This document shows, piece after piece, positions 8,641 to 17,700 of a stretch of DNA of 64,000 nucleotides. Under the pieces are notes generated by a model. The model ran no database searches. It worked only from the letters and a program-made list of their open reading frames with translations, and was not told the origin of the DNA. The translations under genes and the position numbers were made by a program. The first letter of the stretch is position 1, and each line of letters opens with the position of its first letter. This DNA is from Pseudomonas extremorientalis (GTDB lineage: Bacteria > Pseudomonadota > Gammaproteobacteria > Pseudomonadales > Pseudomonadaceae): contig NZ_MDGK01000011.1 of assembly GCF_001870465.1 (NCBI RefSeq), positions 1 to 64,000 on the forward strand, read 5' to 3'.

Positions 8641-9326
8641 TCCAGGGCAAACGCCACCGCAGCCTGCGCATGCAGCTCGGTGGTGTCCAGTAATGGCAGG
8701 TCGCTGTGTTCAGGCTTGATCAGCAAACCGATTTCCGTGCAACCGAGGATAATCGCCTGGGCGCCACGTGCGGCCAGGGACTCGATGACGCCTTGGTAGA
8801 CCTTGCGTGACGCTTCGCTGATCACGCCGACGCACAATTCTTCATAGATGATCCGGTGCACGGCCTGACGCTCGTTGGCCTCGGGCACCAGCACGGTCAG
8901 GCCCTGGGCGGCCAGGCGCGACTTGAGGAAATCCTGTTCCATGGTAAACGCAGTGCCGAGCAGGCCGACCGTCAGCGTACCGGCCTTCACGGCAGCCGCA
9001 CCCGCCGCATCGGCGATGTGCAGGAAGGGGATCGACACCGCCGCCTCGATACGTGGCGCCACCAAATGCATGGTGTTGGTACACAGCACCACACAGTCGG
9101 CGCCGCCGGCTTGCAGACGGCGCGCGGCGTCTTCGAGGATCAGCGCGGTGTCATCCCAGCGCCCGGTATGTTGCGCCTGCTCCACCGGGCCGAAGTCCAC
9201 GCTGTACATCAACAGTTGTGCCGAGCGCAGCGGGCCGAGCTGGTCGCGCACGCGCTGGTTGATGATGCGGTAGTACTCGGCGCTGGACTCCCAGCTCATG
9301 CCGCCGATAAGGCCGATGGTGCGCAT
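8637..9326 (-). CDS. aspartate/glutamate racemase family protein
   Basis: 229 residues, the usual length for the PLP-independent Asp/Glu racemase superfamily (RacX/YgeA type). The N-terminus IGLIGGMSWESSAEYY is a strong signature. The two catalytic cysteines fall in VVLCTNTMH and ILGCTEIG. AGGAG sits 7 bases before the ATG. It probably produces D-amino acids or racemises a broad set of amino acids, as known for YgeA-like enzymes. Convergent with the GNAT gene; the adjacency to an amino-acid-acetyltransferase-like gene may be functional or chance. Confidence 0.9.
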   Translation of the reverse strand: MRTIGLIGGMSWESSAEYYRIINQRVRDQLGPLRSAQLLMYSVDFGPVEQAQHTGRWDDTALILEDAARRLQAGGADCVVLCTNTMHLVAPRIEAAVSIPFLHIADAAGAAAVKAGTLTVGLLGTAFTMEQDFLKSRLAAQGLTVLVPEANERQAVHRIIYEELCVGVISEASRKVYQGVIESLAARGAQAIILGCTEIGLLIKPEHSDLPLLDTTELHAQAAVAFALD

Positions 9327-9416
9327 GCGATGCTCCTGACAAGGAAAGTCGCTTCACCTTACCCATCGGCCATTGATTAGTCATACGCAGTTGCCCGCGA
9401 AATGACCGGTGCAGTT

Positions 9417-9626
9417 TCACATGTCCAGGCTGGTCCAGCCGGGCTTGGCCTCATCCAGTGCCACTGCGTGCACCCGCTTGCCGGTCGCCAACTCCACACG
9501 CCGCGCCACTTGCGGGTCATCGGCAAAGGGCATCAGGCTGGCGTCGTCCAGGCTCTTGTCCGATTGACCGCGCAAGCAATACTCCACCGCGCCATACAGG
9601 CATACCACCATCAACAGGCCCCACAT
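9417..9626 (-). CDS. ccoQ: CcoQ/FixQ-like small subunit linked to orphan ccoN
   Basis: 69 residues from the ATG one base after the ccoN stop (TGAAATG). One N-terminal membrane helix (MWGLLMVVCLYGAVEYCLRG) is followed by DDASLMPFADD, which matches the LPFADD segment common in CcoQ of pseudomonads. Two further in-frame ATGs lie at 9644 and 9647 inside ccoN, but they lack a ribosome site. The C-terminal 30 residues are longer than in standard CcoQ. It probably stabilises the CcoN isoform encoded upstream (inference). Confidence 0.68.
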   Translation of the reverse strand: MWGLLMVVCLYGAVEYCLRGQSDKSLDDASLMPFADDPQVARRVELATGKRVHAVALDEAKPGWTSLDM

Positions 9627-9627
9627 T

Positions 9628-11055
9628 TCAGGCGATCCGCGCATCAAGTTGCGCTATTTGCAGATCCGCGATGCGCACCGTGCGCCAGGTGTTGTAGGCC
9701 ATCAGCAGCATGCCGGTCAGAAAGAACACACCACCGGCAAACCGCACCACAAACCCCGGGTGGCTGGCCTGCAAGGCTTCGACAAACGAATAGGTCAGGG
9801 TGCCATCATCGTTGACCGCCCGCCACATCAAGCCCTGGGTGATGCCGTTGACCCACATGGACGCGATGTAGAGCACGGTGCCGATGGTGGCCAGCCAGAA
9901 GTGCAGGTTGATCAGCCCCACGCTGTGCATCTGCTCGCGGCCGAACACCTTGGGAATCATGTGGTACAGCGAACCGAAAGTGATCATCGCCACCCAGCCC
10001 AGGGCTCCGGCGTGTACGTGGCCGATGGTCCAATCGGTGTAGTGGGAGAGGGCGTTGACGGTCTTGATCGCCATCATCGGGCCTTCGAATGTCGACATAC
10101 CGTAGAACGCCAGGGACAGCACCAGAAAGCGCAGGATCGGGTCGGTGCGCAACTGATGCCAGGCACCGGACAAGGTCATCATGCCGTTGATCATGCCGCC
10201 CCAGCTAGGCGCCAGCAGGATCAGCGACATGGCCATGCCCAGCGACTGCGCCCAGTCGGGCAGGGCGGTGTAGTGCAAATGGTGCGGACCGGCCCAGATA
10301 TACAGGGTGATCAACGCCCAGAAGTGCACGATGGATAAGCGATAAGAGTACACCGGGCGCCCGACTTGTTTCGGCACGAAGTAATACATCATCCCCAGGA
10401 AACCTGTGGTCAGGAAAAACCCTACGGCGTTATGCCCGTACCACCATTGCACCATGGCATCGGTCGCCCCGGAATACACCGGATAGGACTTGAACCAATC
10501 CACCGGGATCGCCAGGTGGTTGACCACATGCAGCATGGCGATCACCAGTATGAACGCGCCGAAGAACCAGTTGCCCACGTAGATGTGCCGGGTTTGGCGT
10601 CGCACCACAGTGGTGAAAAACACTATGGCATACGCCACCCAGACCACCGCCATCCACACCGCGCCGGAGAATTCGATCTCGGCGTATTCCTTGGTGGTGG
10701 TGTAACCCAGCGGCAGGCTGACCAGCATGATCACGATCACCGACTGCCAACCCCAAAAGGTAAACGCCGCCAGGCGGTCGGAAAACAGCCGTACCTGGCA
10801 GGTACGCTGTACCGCGTAATAGCTGGCGGCGAACTGCGCGCTGCCGGCAAAACCGAAAATCACCAGGCTGGTGTGCAGGGGGCGTAGGCGGCCAAAGGTG
10901 GTCCATGGCAAATCCAGGTTCATCTGCGGCCAGACCAGTTGCGAGGCGATCCACACGCCCATGGCCATGCCCACCACGCCCCAGGCAATAGTGGCGATAA
11001 CGAATTGACGGACGACTTTATAGTTATAGGCCTGCCCGATTGTTGCGCTGCTCAT
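9628..11055 (-). CDS. ccoN: cbb3-type cytochrome c oxidase subunit I, orphan isoform
   Basis: 475 residues with about twelve membrane helices; catalytic subunit of a high-affinity terminal oxidase. All key residues are visible: LRPLHTSLV (haem b ligand), [11 protein letters not shown] (Cu ligand His), [12 protein letters not shown] (the cross-linked Tyr and two Cu ligands) and [12 protein letters not shown] (haem ligands). The start with GGGAGGA 7 bases upstream is preferred over an upstream in-frame ATG at 11100. No ccoO or ccoP is present beside it, so it must borrow these from a complete operon, as known for P. aeruginosa CcoN3 and CcoN4. No clear Anr box is seen upstream. Confidence 0.93.
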   Translation of the reverse strand: MSSATIGQAYNYKVVRQFVIATIAWGVVGMAMGVWIASQLVWPQMNLDLPWTTFGRLRPLHTSLVIFGFAGSAQFAASYYAVQRTCQVRLFSDRLAAFTFWGWQSVIVIMLVSLPLGYTTTKEYAEIEFSGAVWMAVVWVAYAIVFFTTVVRRQTRHIYVGNWFFGAFILVIAMLHVVNHLAIPVDWFKSYPVYSGATDAMVQWWYGHNAVGFFLTTGFLGMMYYFVPKQVGRPVYSYRLSIVHFWALITLYIWAGPHHLHYTALPDWAQSLGMAMSLILLAPSWGGMINGMMTLSGAWHQLRTDPILRFLVLSLAFYGMSTFEGPMMAIKTVNALSHYTDWTIGHVHAGALGWVAMITFGSLYHMIPKVFGREQMHSVGLINLHFWLATIGTVLYIASMWVNGITQGLMWRAVNDDGTLTYSFVEALQASHPGFVVRFAGGVFFLTGMLLMAYNTWRTVRIADLQIAQLDARIA

Positions 11056-11221
11056 GCTCAGTCCTCCCACGGTTCCAAGTGGCGGCACTGTAGGAAGCAT
11101 GGGTAAAACAAAACAGGCTCAGAAAAACCTCATTGTTGCGGATCAGTTTTTAGCCGTACGTCGAATGGCTGCATCTGCCATGATCAGGCTTCGCAACCAG
11201 GCTCACCCAAGGAACGCCGCA

Positions 11222-11716
11222 ATGGACGATGTACAGCAACTGGGCGAGATGCTTCGTCATTACGCCGACAGCGAAGCGCACAAGAAGCAACAGTTCGACG
11301 TGCAGTCGGCCCGTTGGGCGCAGAAGCTCGATGAGCTGTTCGGGCAGATCGAGCAGTGGCTTGAGCCGGTGAAGACGGTGGGGTTGCTTGAAGTCCACCG
11401 TGAAGCTTATGTAGCCAGCGGCCCGAGCGTGCCAATGGAGACCTCGACATTCAAGACCGAGAAACTGACCGTGCAGATCACCGGCAAACCGGTGGAGTTC
11501 GTGCCGGATGTAATGGGCGCGGGCGGCTTGATCTCCGTGTCGGTCATGGGCCTGACCGCGGCGCGCCACGGCAGTGTGTCGCTGGTATTGCCCGCGGATA
11601 AGAACGACTGGTTGTGGAAGAAAACCAATGGCCTCAAAGATCCGGACACCTTTGGTTTCGACGCCAACTTCCTGGCCTCGCAGTTGCAAAGCCTGATCCC
11701 CCGCGAACGCAGCTGA
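11222..11716 (+). CDS. hypothetical protein, 164 residues
   Basis: Starts MDDVQQLGEMLRHYADSEAH with AAGGA 8 bases upstream, which favours this ATG over longer in-frame options. The N-terminal 60 residues are helical and charged and could form a coiled coil (RWAQKLDELFGQIEQW). The C-terminal part is a small beta-rich domain with KLTVQITGKPVEFVPDV and HGSVSLVLPADKNDWLWK. No signal peptide or membrane helix. I do not recognise the family. It is divergent from ccoN. Confidence 0.7.
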   Translation: MDDVQQLGEMLRHYADSEAHKKQQFDVQSARWAQKLDELFGQIEQWLEPVKTVGLLEVHREAYVASGPSVPMETSTFKTEKLTVQITGKPVEFVPDVMGAGGLISVSVMGLTAARHGSVSLVLPADKNDWLWKKTNGLKDPDTFGFDANFLASQLQSLIPRERS

Positions 11717-11806
11717 AACGTCGAATGATGGGAACAGGGTTATTTTGCCAGGATTGGCTATACCTACAGCTCAGTGTTCCAACGTCGACCGCCAGGGAGT
11801 TCAAAC

Positions 11807-12475
11807 ATGACACTTAGGCATTTGCTCTGCACGTTGTGCATCGCTTCGCTCGGGCTGGCGGGGTGTGCCAGCAAGATCACCGCGCCGGATGAGTATTCCG
11901 GCTTTCTCTCGGACTACAGCCGGCTCAAGGAAGCCAAGTCTCCATCGGGGGCCGAGGTGATGCGCTGGGTCGATCCCGAGCTGGATCTGAGCCGCTATCA
12001 CGCGGTGTACGTCGAACCGACCCAGTTCTACCCTAAGCCCCAGGCCACCGCGAAAATTCCGCTAACCACCCTCAACGGCATCAACACCTACTACAACCAG
12101 GCACTCAAGCGTGAGCTGGAAAAATCCCTGCCCCTGGCCAATGCGCCAGGTCCAGGCGTGATCGTGGTGCGTGCAGCAATCACCGCCGTGAGCAGCAAGA
12201 CCGAAGGCCTCAAACCCTATGAGTATATTCCGGTGGCCTTCGTCGTGGCGGCGGTAAGCACCGGCACCGGGATCCGTGATCAGGAAACCACCCTGGGCAC
12301 CGAGGCGCAGTTCCTCGATGGCGCCAATGGCAAGGTGCTCGCCCAGGTGGTGCGCAAAGGCACAGGCAAGCCGCTGTCCAACGATTCGCAGGTGATGAAG
12401 GCCGATGACGTGAAAAGCGTGATTGATGGCTGGGCGTCGGACCTGCATCAGTCGTACGTGAAACTTACCCGCTAG
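11807..12475 (+). CDS. DUF3313-like lipoprotein
   Basis: 222 residues with a lipoprotein signal: MTLRHLLCTLCIASLGLAGC, lipobox LAGC, lipidated Cys20. Ser22 and Lys23 follow, so outer-membrane sorting is likely. The mature part (PDEYSGFLSDYSRLKE near its start, KYHAVYVEPTQFYP-like segment, GNGKVLAQVVRKGTGK) resembles DUF3313 proteins, whose function is unknown. AGGGAG precedes the ATG. Followed by a strong terminator. Confidence 0.8.
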   Translation: MTLRHLLCTLCIASLGLAGCASKITAPDEYSGFLSDYSRLKEAKSPSGAEVMRWVDPELDLSRYHAVYVEPTQFYPKPQATAKIPLTTLNGINTYYNQALKRELEKSLPLANAPGPGVIVVRAAITAVSSKTEGLKPYEYIPVAFVVAAVSTGTGIRDQETTLGTEAQFLDGANGKVLAQVVRKGTGKPLSNDSQVMKADDVKSVIDGWASDLHQSYVKLTR

Positions 12476-12487
12476 AACGTGCGAGAA

Positions 12488-12511
12488 GGTGAGGGCTGCG
12501 GTGCCCTCACC
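12488..12511. terminator. bidirectional terminator between convergent genes
   Basis: Perfect 9-bp stem GGTGAGGGC / GCCCTCACC with a TGCGGT loop, followed by CTTGTTG. It is placed between the stops of the lipoprotein (12475) and the DUF1254 gene (12536). Confidence 0.72.
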
Positions 12512-12535
12512 CTTGTTGCGACCGGGTACGTGGCG

Positions 12536-13936
12536 TTACTTGAGCGGCGTCAACGGCGGCAGCTTCCATTGGCCGTTACCCACCTCAGGCTTGGGCAGGT
12601 AAATGCGCAATACCGCGTAGAACGGACCGGGTGGCGCCGGCAACCAGTTGCTTTGCTCGGCTTTCGGCGGCTCGTGGTGCTGCAGGGCCAGTGTCAGGCC
12701 GCCATCGGCGTCACGCTTGAGGGTGGGCAGCATCCGTGAATTGATCAGGTAGCGCTTCTTGTGGTTGGGCACCAAAAGCTTGGTCTTGGCGTCGTACATG
12801 GTCAGCGACCAGAACGCATCGGCCGGCGGCAGTTGGTCCTTGGCAAAGTGCACGGTGTAGCTGTGTCGTGCGCCGTTGGCAGGCTTGCCTTCGCTGTCGA
12901 CGAAGTAGCTCATGTAGGCGGCTTCGTCGGCGGAATTGCCGAAAATGCCCAGGTTGGCGCCAGCATAGCGGTACAGGTAATTGTTGTTCAGGTGGTCGCG
13001 GCTGCCGAACAGATCACCGCTGGAGACCTGGTGAGTGTCCACTTTGTCTTTCTTGAACGCGGCAAATTCGGCATGGGCGTCGGCAATGCCTTCATCCAGA
13101 GCCTTGCGCTGTTCGGCGGTCAACTCTTTGACCTTGAACGGCGCGCCCGGGGCGATTCCGATCTTGGCAAACCGGGCCAGCAGGTCTTTTTCGCTGTCCT
13201 GCGGCGCGGCGAAGGCCAGCATGAAGTTCAGGTAGCGAAACAGTTGCGGGCCTTCGGTCATGGTCGCCGTGGGCTTTGGCCATTCGACCTTGGGCGCCTT
13301 GGCTGGCGCGGGTTGTTTCACGTAGCTGCTCAGTGGCTGCACTTTGTAGCCGGCCTGGATCTGCTTGACCTTGCCCAGGTCTTTTTCATCAAACAACTGC
13401 GTCCGGTACAGGGCGTAGGCGATAGTGCTTTCGCTGTAGATCACGCGGTCGACATTCACCGGCTGCTGACCCTTCCAGTCGGGGCCGGCGATCATGTAGT
13501 GGCCGCCGTTGTTACCGGTGCTGCGGGTGCCCAGGTAAGCGAAGTTCTGCGTATAAAGGTCGATCAACTGCACCGAGTAGTAGCGGTCGTCTTCGATCTT
13601 GGGCAGGGTCAGCACCAGCGGTTCGCGGCGCAGGTCCATCCAGACGAACGAGTAGGGCGTGTCGGCGTTGGGCGTGACGAAGGCCGTGTCCTTGGGCGTG
13701 AGCACCTGCGCGGTATTGCCGATCTGGTTGAACGGTGCCTTGAAGTTGGCACCGCCCTTGTCAACGGCCTGGGTATAGAGCGTCTTGTACATGTCCACCA
13801 CCGGAACCCCATACAGGTAGGCTTCCTTGGCAATGGCCCGGGCTTCGGCCGGGGTTGCCGTGAAGTCGGCCCAGGCGCCGGTACTCATGAGTATCGAGAG
13901 GCTCGCCAACAGCAGGCGCGTCGGTTTTCCAATCAT
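12536..13936 (-). CDS. DUF1254/DUF1214 exported protein
   Basis: 466 residues with a signal peptide (MIGKPTRLLLASLSILMSTGAWA). The N-terminal DUF1254 region contains AIAKEAYLYGVPVVDMYK and PNADTPYSFVWMDLRREP. The C-terminal DUF1214 region contains FWSLTMYDAKTKLLVPN and WLPAPPGPFYAVLRIYLPKP. This two-domain pair is a conserved periplasmic family of unknown function. It stands alone between two convergent or spaced genes. No regulatory site is evident upstream. Confidence 0.87.
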   Translation of the reverse strand: MIGKPTRLLLASLSILMSTGAWADFTATPAEARAIAKEAYLYGVPVVDMYKTLYTQAVDKGGANFKAPFNQIGNTAQVLTPKDTAFVTPNADTPYSFVWMDLRREPLVLTLPKIEDDRYYSVQLIDLYTQNFAYLGTRSTGNNGGHYMIAGPDWKGQQPVNVDRVIYSESTIAYALYRTQLFDEKDLGKVKQIQAGYKVQPLSSYVKQPAPAKAPKVEWPKPTATMTEGPQLFRYLNFMLAFAAPQDSEKDLLARFAKIGIAPGAPFKVKELTAEQRKALDEGIADAHAEFAAFKKDKVDTHQVSSGDLFGSRDHLNNNYLYRYAGANLGIFGNSADEAAYMSYFVDSEGKPANGARHSYTVHFAKDQLPPADAFWSLTMYDAKTKLLVPNHKKRYLINSRMLPTLKRDADGGLTLALQHHEPPKAEQSNWLPAPPGPFYAVLRIYLPKPEVGNGQWKLPPLTPLK

Positions 13937-14094
13937 GTTGTTGCGTCCTTCCTGAGTGCGTGTTGTAGGGGCGCGCGCTGAATAGCGCGGGAACGCGCTG
14001 AGTTTCCGATTTTATTCACCGAAGGTCACGTTAATCTCTGAGCGCCTGACGCGAAAATGCCGCCCATACAGGCGGCACCGGGTACAGGTCGGAA

Positions 14095-14460
14095 TTAACG
14101 TGCGGGCAGCATCGATTTGACTTTGTCGCGTAATTGATCGATCGAGAACGGCTTGGCGATCACGTGCATGCCAGTCGGCACGTCGATGTTTTCCGCATAA
14201 CCGCTGGCGAACAGGATCGGCAGGTCCGCACGCAGTTCGCGCACCTTGGTGGCAAGTTGCTTGCCATCCATGTCCGGCAAACCGACGTCGGTCATCATCA
14301 GGTCGATCACCTGGTCGGTGTTTCGCACCAGTGCCAGCGCTTCTTCAGCATCGCCGGCCTCCAGTACGTTGAATTCCAACTCCTCCAGGACATCGACGAT
14401 GAGCATGCGCACGATGGCATCGTCTTCGACGACAAGGATGGTGGAGGCGGTGACGGACAT
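14095..14460 (-). CDS. single-domain response regulator
   Basis: 121 residues, receiver domain only. ILVVEDDAIVRM gives the acidic pocket, MMTDVGLPDMDG the phospho-acceptor Asp, FASGYAE the switch Ser, and IAKPFSIDQL the conserved Lys. Such proteins pass phosphate or bind partners rather than DNA. The start with GGGAA upstream is preferred over an ATG 51 bases earlier. A 30-bp piece of its coding sequence recurs inverted at 14743-14772. It lies downstream of the toxin-like gene on the same strand. Partner kinases may be those encoded at 18.6-26.9 kb. Confidence 0.88.
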   Translation of the reverse strand: MSVTASTILVVEDDAIVRMLIVDVLEELEFNVLEAGDAEEALALVRNTDQVIDLMMTDVGLPDMDGKQLATKVRELRADLPILFASGYAENIDVPTGMHVIAKPFSIDQLRDKVKSMLPAR

Positions 14461-14772
14461 AAAAAATTCCCGAGAGTGAAAAGGATTGGCCGTGAGCGGT
14501 GCAAAGACCATCCTCTAATGAGTCGCGGCGATCTCGGCAAGTTCCCTCACCGACGCCGGTATTGTGCCGGTGTTGCAACAGAATGTCCCGCATGAGTCTG
14601 CGGTGGAGTTTCTGACGTCTCGCCGAGTGCTAGCTGCCGACGGTGTTCATCAGGTTTCTTCAGTCGTCAAACCGCGTTGCAAGGCCAGTTCCTGAAGTTC
14701 AGCGACAGTCAATCCTTATCAATGTCTTGCGTTGACGTGCAGCCACCATCCTTGTCGTCGAAGACGATGCCA
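14415..14772. repeat. 30-bp perfect inverted repeat, response-regulator relic
   Basis: Bases 14415-14444 (inside the response-regulator gene) and 14743-14772 are perfect reverse complements over 30 bp. Read on the plus strand, the second copy encodes TILVVEDDA, the receiver N-terminus, but it is preceded by an in-frame TGA and loses similarity after 14772. It is therefore a fragment, not a gene. It abuts the 3' end of the toxin-like gene at 14791. The rest of the 330-base gap 14461-14790 holds no ORF I can support. Confidence 0.75.
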
Positions 14773-14790
14773 CCCAAGTTATTCCAAGGG

Positions 14791-17700
14791 TTACGCAGGC
14801 GGCAAAGGTCCGGTTGCAATGGGCGCGTTATAGAGTTCTTCGATGTCGGAGCGGAAAACACTGTTTTTTTTCTGCCAGTCGTCATTGTGATCAAACACGA
14901 TGAACTCCAGACTGTTTTGATCGGTCCCGTGGGTTCTATATTGCGGTACCAGTTTCCTGTCATTGAACAACCTTGTCAGGCCCCCCTGCATGGCGTCTGC
15001 GCTGGAGAAGGTCGCATAGCCAAAGTTCGGGTCATAAAAATAGAAAACCTTCTTGTCGCCGTTGACTTTGACTCCAGCCGCCATGGCATGGCCGGGAGAG
15101 TCAATCATGATTGATTTTGAAACCGTGGAGTCACTCAGCTCTTTCACCATATTTTGATAAGTCAGTTGGCGAGTGGTCATACTGGCATGGAACGCTGTTT
15201 TACTGCCGACCTGAAGTTGCAGCTTCCTCAGCTTTTTCATGAACATGATCGACGCAGCGTCCTTGGGTAAAGCCGCAGCCCGATACATGTTACGGATTAA
15301 CTCAAGTTCCTTTCCTTCCTCCACCGCCGTTGCCATGACTCGGGCGAGTGCGGCGCATTCTCCGTCAGACAGTTGCTTTGTCAGCGAGAAATAAAGAACT
15401 TGTGGTATCGGTGTCACAGTACCGAAACGCGGTTCCAGATTGTCGATAAAGCGGGCGCTGCCGATACGGCCCAGTTCGTATGCAAGATCATCGTATCGCC
15501 TGACCAGAATACCGACCTGCTCTGCGGTCAAGCTTTTATCCGAGCCCCGTATTATCAGATCCGCAATGCTTGAGGACTTGGAGATCCCCTTGATACTTCG
15601 CAGATCTCCAGCGTTGTACCCCGCTTCGAAGGCGGACGCTTCCGGGCCGGTTCTATGGCGTACGACCGATGATGTCCATCTCTTGAAAGTGTCCTCATCA
15701 ATCGTTTTAGCCGAATCCCCCGATGTCGCCCATTTGCCCATGTTTTGCGCCTCCATGTGCGCGGAGGGTACAAAGTTCTCCAGCGGGGAGCCATAGGGTT
15801 GTCGGGTCGTTGGGTTGTAGGCATACCATTGGTCGTTGATGAGGACCGCCTGGCTTTCAAGAATATCGTCCTTGCGTGTGAATGTGCCTATCGAGGCGGC
15901 GTCGAAATGACGACTTGCCGCGATCAGGTCGGGGCGCGCTTTTATGCCGCTCATGCGTTTGAGGCCGGTGCTCACTGCGTTTGCGCCTTTCCAGACGCCC
16001 ACTGCCAAGTCGCCCACGCCGTCCAGGGGGTTGAGCGCACTGATGGTTGCCGTTCCGATGACTTTGGCTGAGCGTGCCACCTTGGTGGCCGCGGAAACGC
16101 CAGAGCCCGCGATCTTGACCACCTTGCCGCCGATCCCGGCACCGGCCGTCACGATGCCGAACAGGTCAATGGCCAGGTCGAACAAGCCTGCACCGATATC
16201 GCCTTTGCGAAAATTATTGATCGCCGAGCGAAAGGGGATCAGGTCCAGGATAAACCCGGTGACGGCTTCACCGCGCCTGTAATTGCTGTCGGCAGTAGTA
16301 AGGCCGCGAGCCTCTTGCTTGATTGCATCGTCATCCAGATCGACATGTTGCACGAATGCGTTGGCGATCAGGCCGGTGCGCTCTGAGCCGAAGCTGTTCG
16401 GCGGGCGTTGATTCGGGCGCTTTTGCTCTGCGCGGCGCGTGGCATCGTCCCCGGTGGGGGTGAAGGCTTTTGTGTCGTGCACAACGTTCGCCTCGCGGTG
16501 GCTGCGAGGGGTTGCCCGCGATGAATCGACTGCGTCTATCGTGCCCCTGTTAAAGCTGATCGCGTACACCTTGGTTATCCCGTTGCGCTCGACTCGAACC
16601 AGCAGTTCTTCATTTTTCGGGCGCGGCGTAGAGCCGGTAAACCCTGGCCCCAAGGTGCGTGAATGTTCCTGGAAGAAGCTGATCTTGCCGTACTCGAGAT
16701 CTTCCCGGACCTCCAGGGGCGCCTGGCTGATCAAGTGTTTGATGTAGGTGTTGATCGCAGCCTTTTTTTCTTGAATGGCGTGGGTGAACAGCGGTTCAAA
16801 AGCGTCGGCTACCCCGAAATGCGGTGTGGCGGTCAAGGCGGCCAATGGAACACGTACGTCGTTCGAGGTAAACACCAGATCGACTTGCGGCAACTTCATC
16901 ATGGCGATGTCCAGCATCGAATGAGGCCCGACCTCGACCGTTCGATAACCAACGTCGCCACTCGCCGTGGTTTCCCTGCGGCTGATGTGAATCAGCTTCT
17001 GATCGAACAGGGCTTCTTGCCCGGGGAAACGTTTTTTCAGTTCGATCAGGGCCATCTCTTTGCGCGACGGAATGTCTGCGTCCAGTGCTTGGTTCGCGGT
17101 ACTGGTCAGCACTTTGCGTGTGTTGAACTCAAGGAGCAGGGTATCAAGTTCGTCAGCGCTGTAGAGATGATCATCTTTCTTGGGCAGTACCCCATTGATC
17201 ACCCCCCAATCCACCAGGGCTTCACGTTGCGCACGCTGGGTCAAGGCCGGGTCCGCCGCGATGACGCTGGAAGCCGCCAGCATGACTTCGGCAAAGGTCA
17301 TGTTCGCGACTTTGCCAGGGGTGAGTCCTTCAATAATGGCGGCGATTATCGACACCTCCGCCCACGCTGGGCTGCCGTAGGTAACGGAGGCTGGAATATC
17401 CTTGATCCCAAAGGCGGCTACGCGACTAGGCAGCAGTACACTCGAAGCGACGCCTGCCATGGCCGCGCTGGTCCTTTTTTCGGTGACCAGATGCTGTTCG
17501 AACGATTTGAGCACTGTGGACATCGGCTTGCCCCAGTGCTTGTCACTCATCATATCGAAGCCTGCGACCATATTGCGGCGTGTTTGCGTGATGGACTCCG
17601 GGTCCAGTTGCAAGATCACGGCGGCGAGCAGGTAGTCCATCGTGCTGCTGTCGGTGGCGACACCTCGCATGGTTTTCTGCAGCGTTTCGCCGAGCAATTG

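Noticed and set aside
11056..11221. Anr box (TTGAT-N4-ATCAA) upstream of ccoN
   Set aside because: No sequence close to the consensus could be found in the gap.
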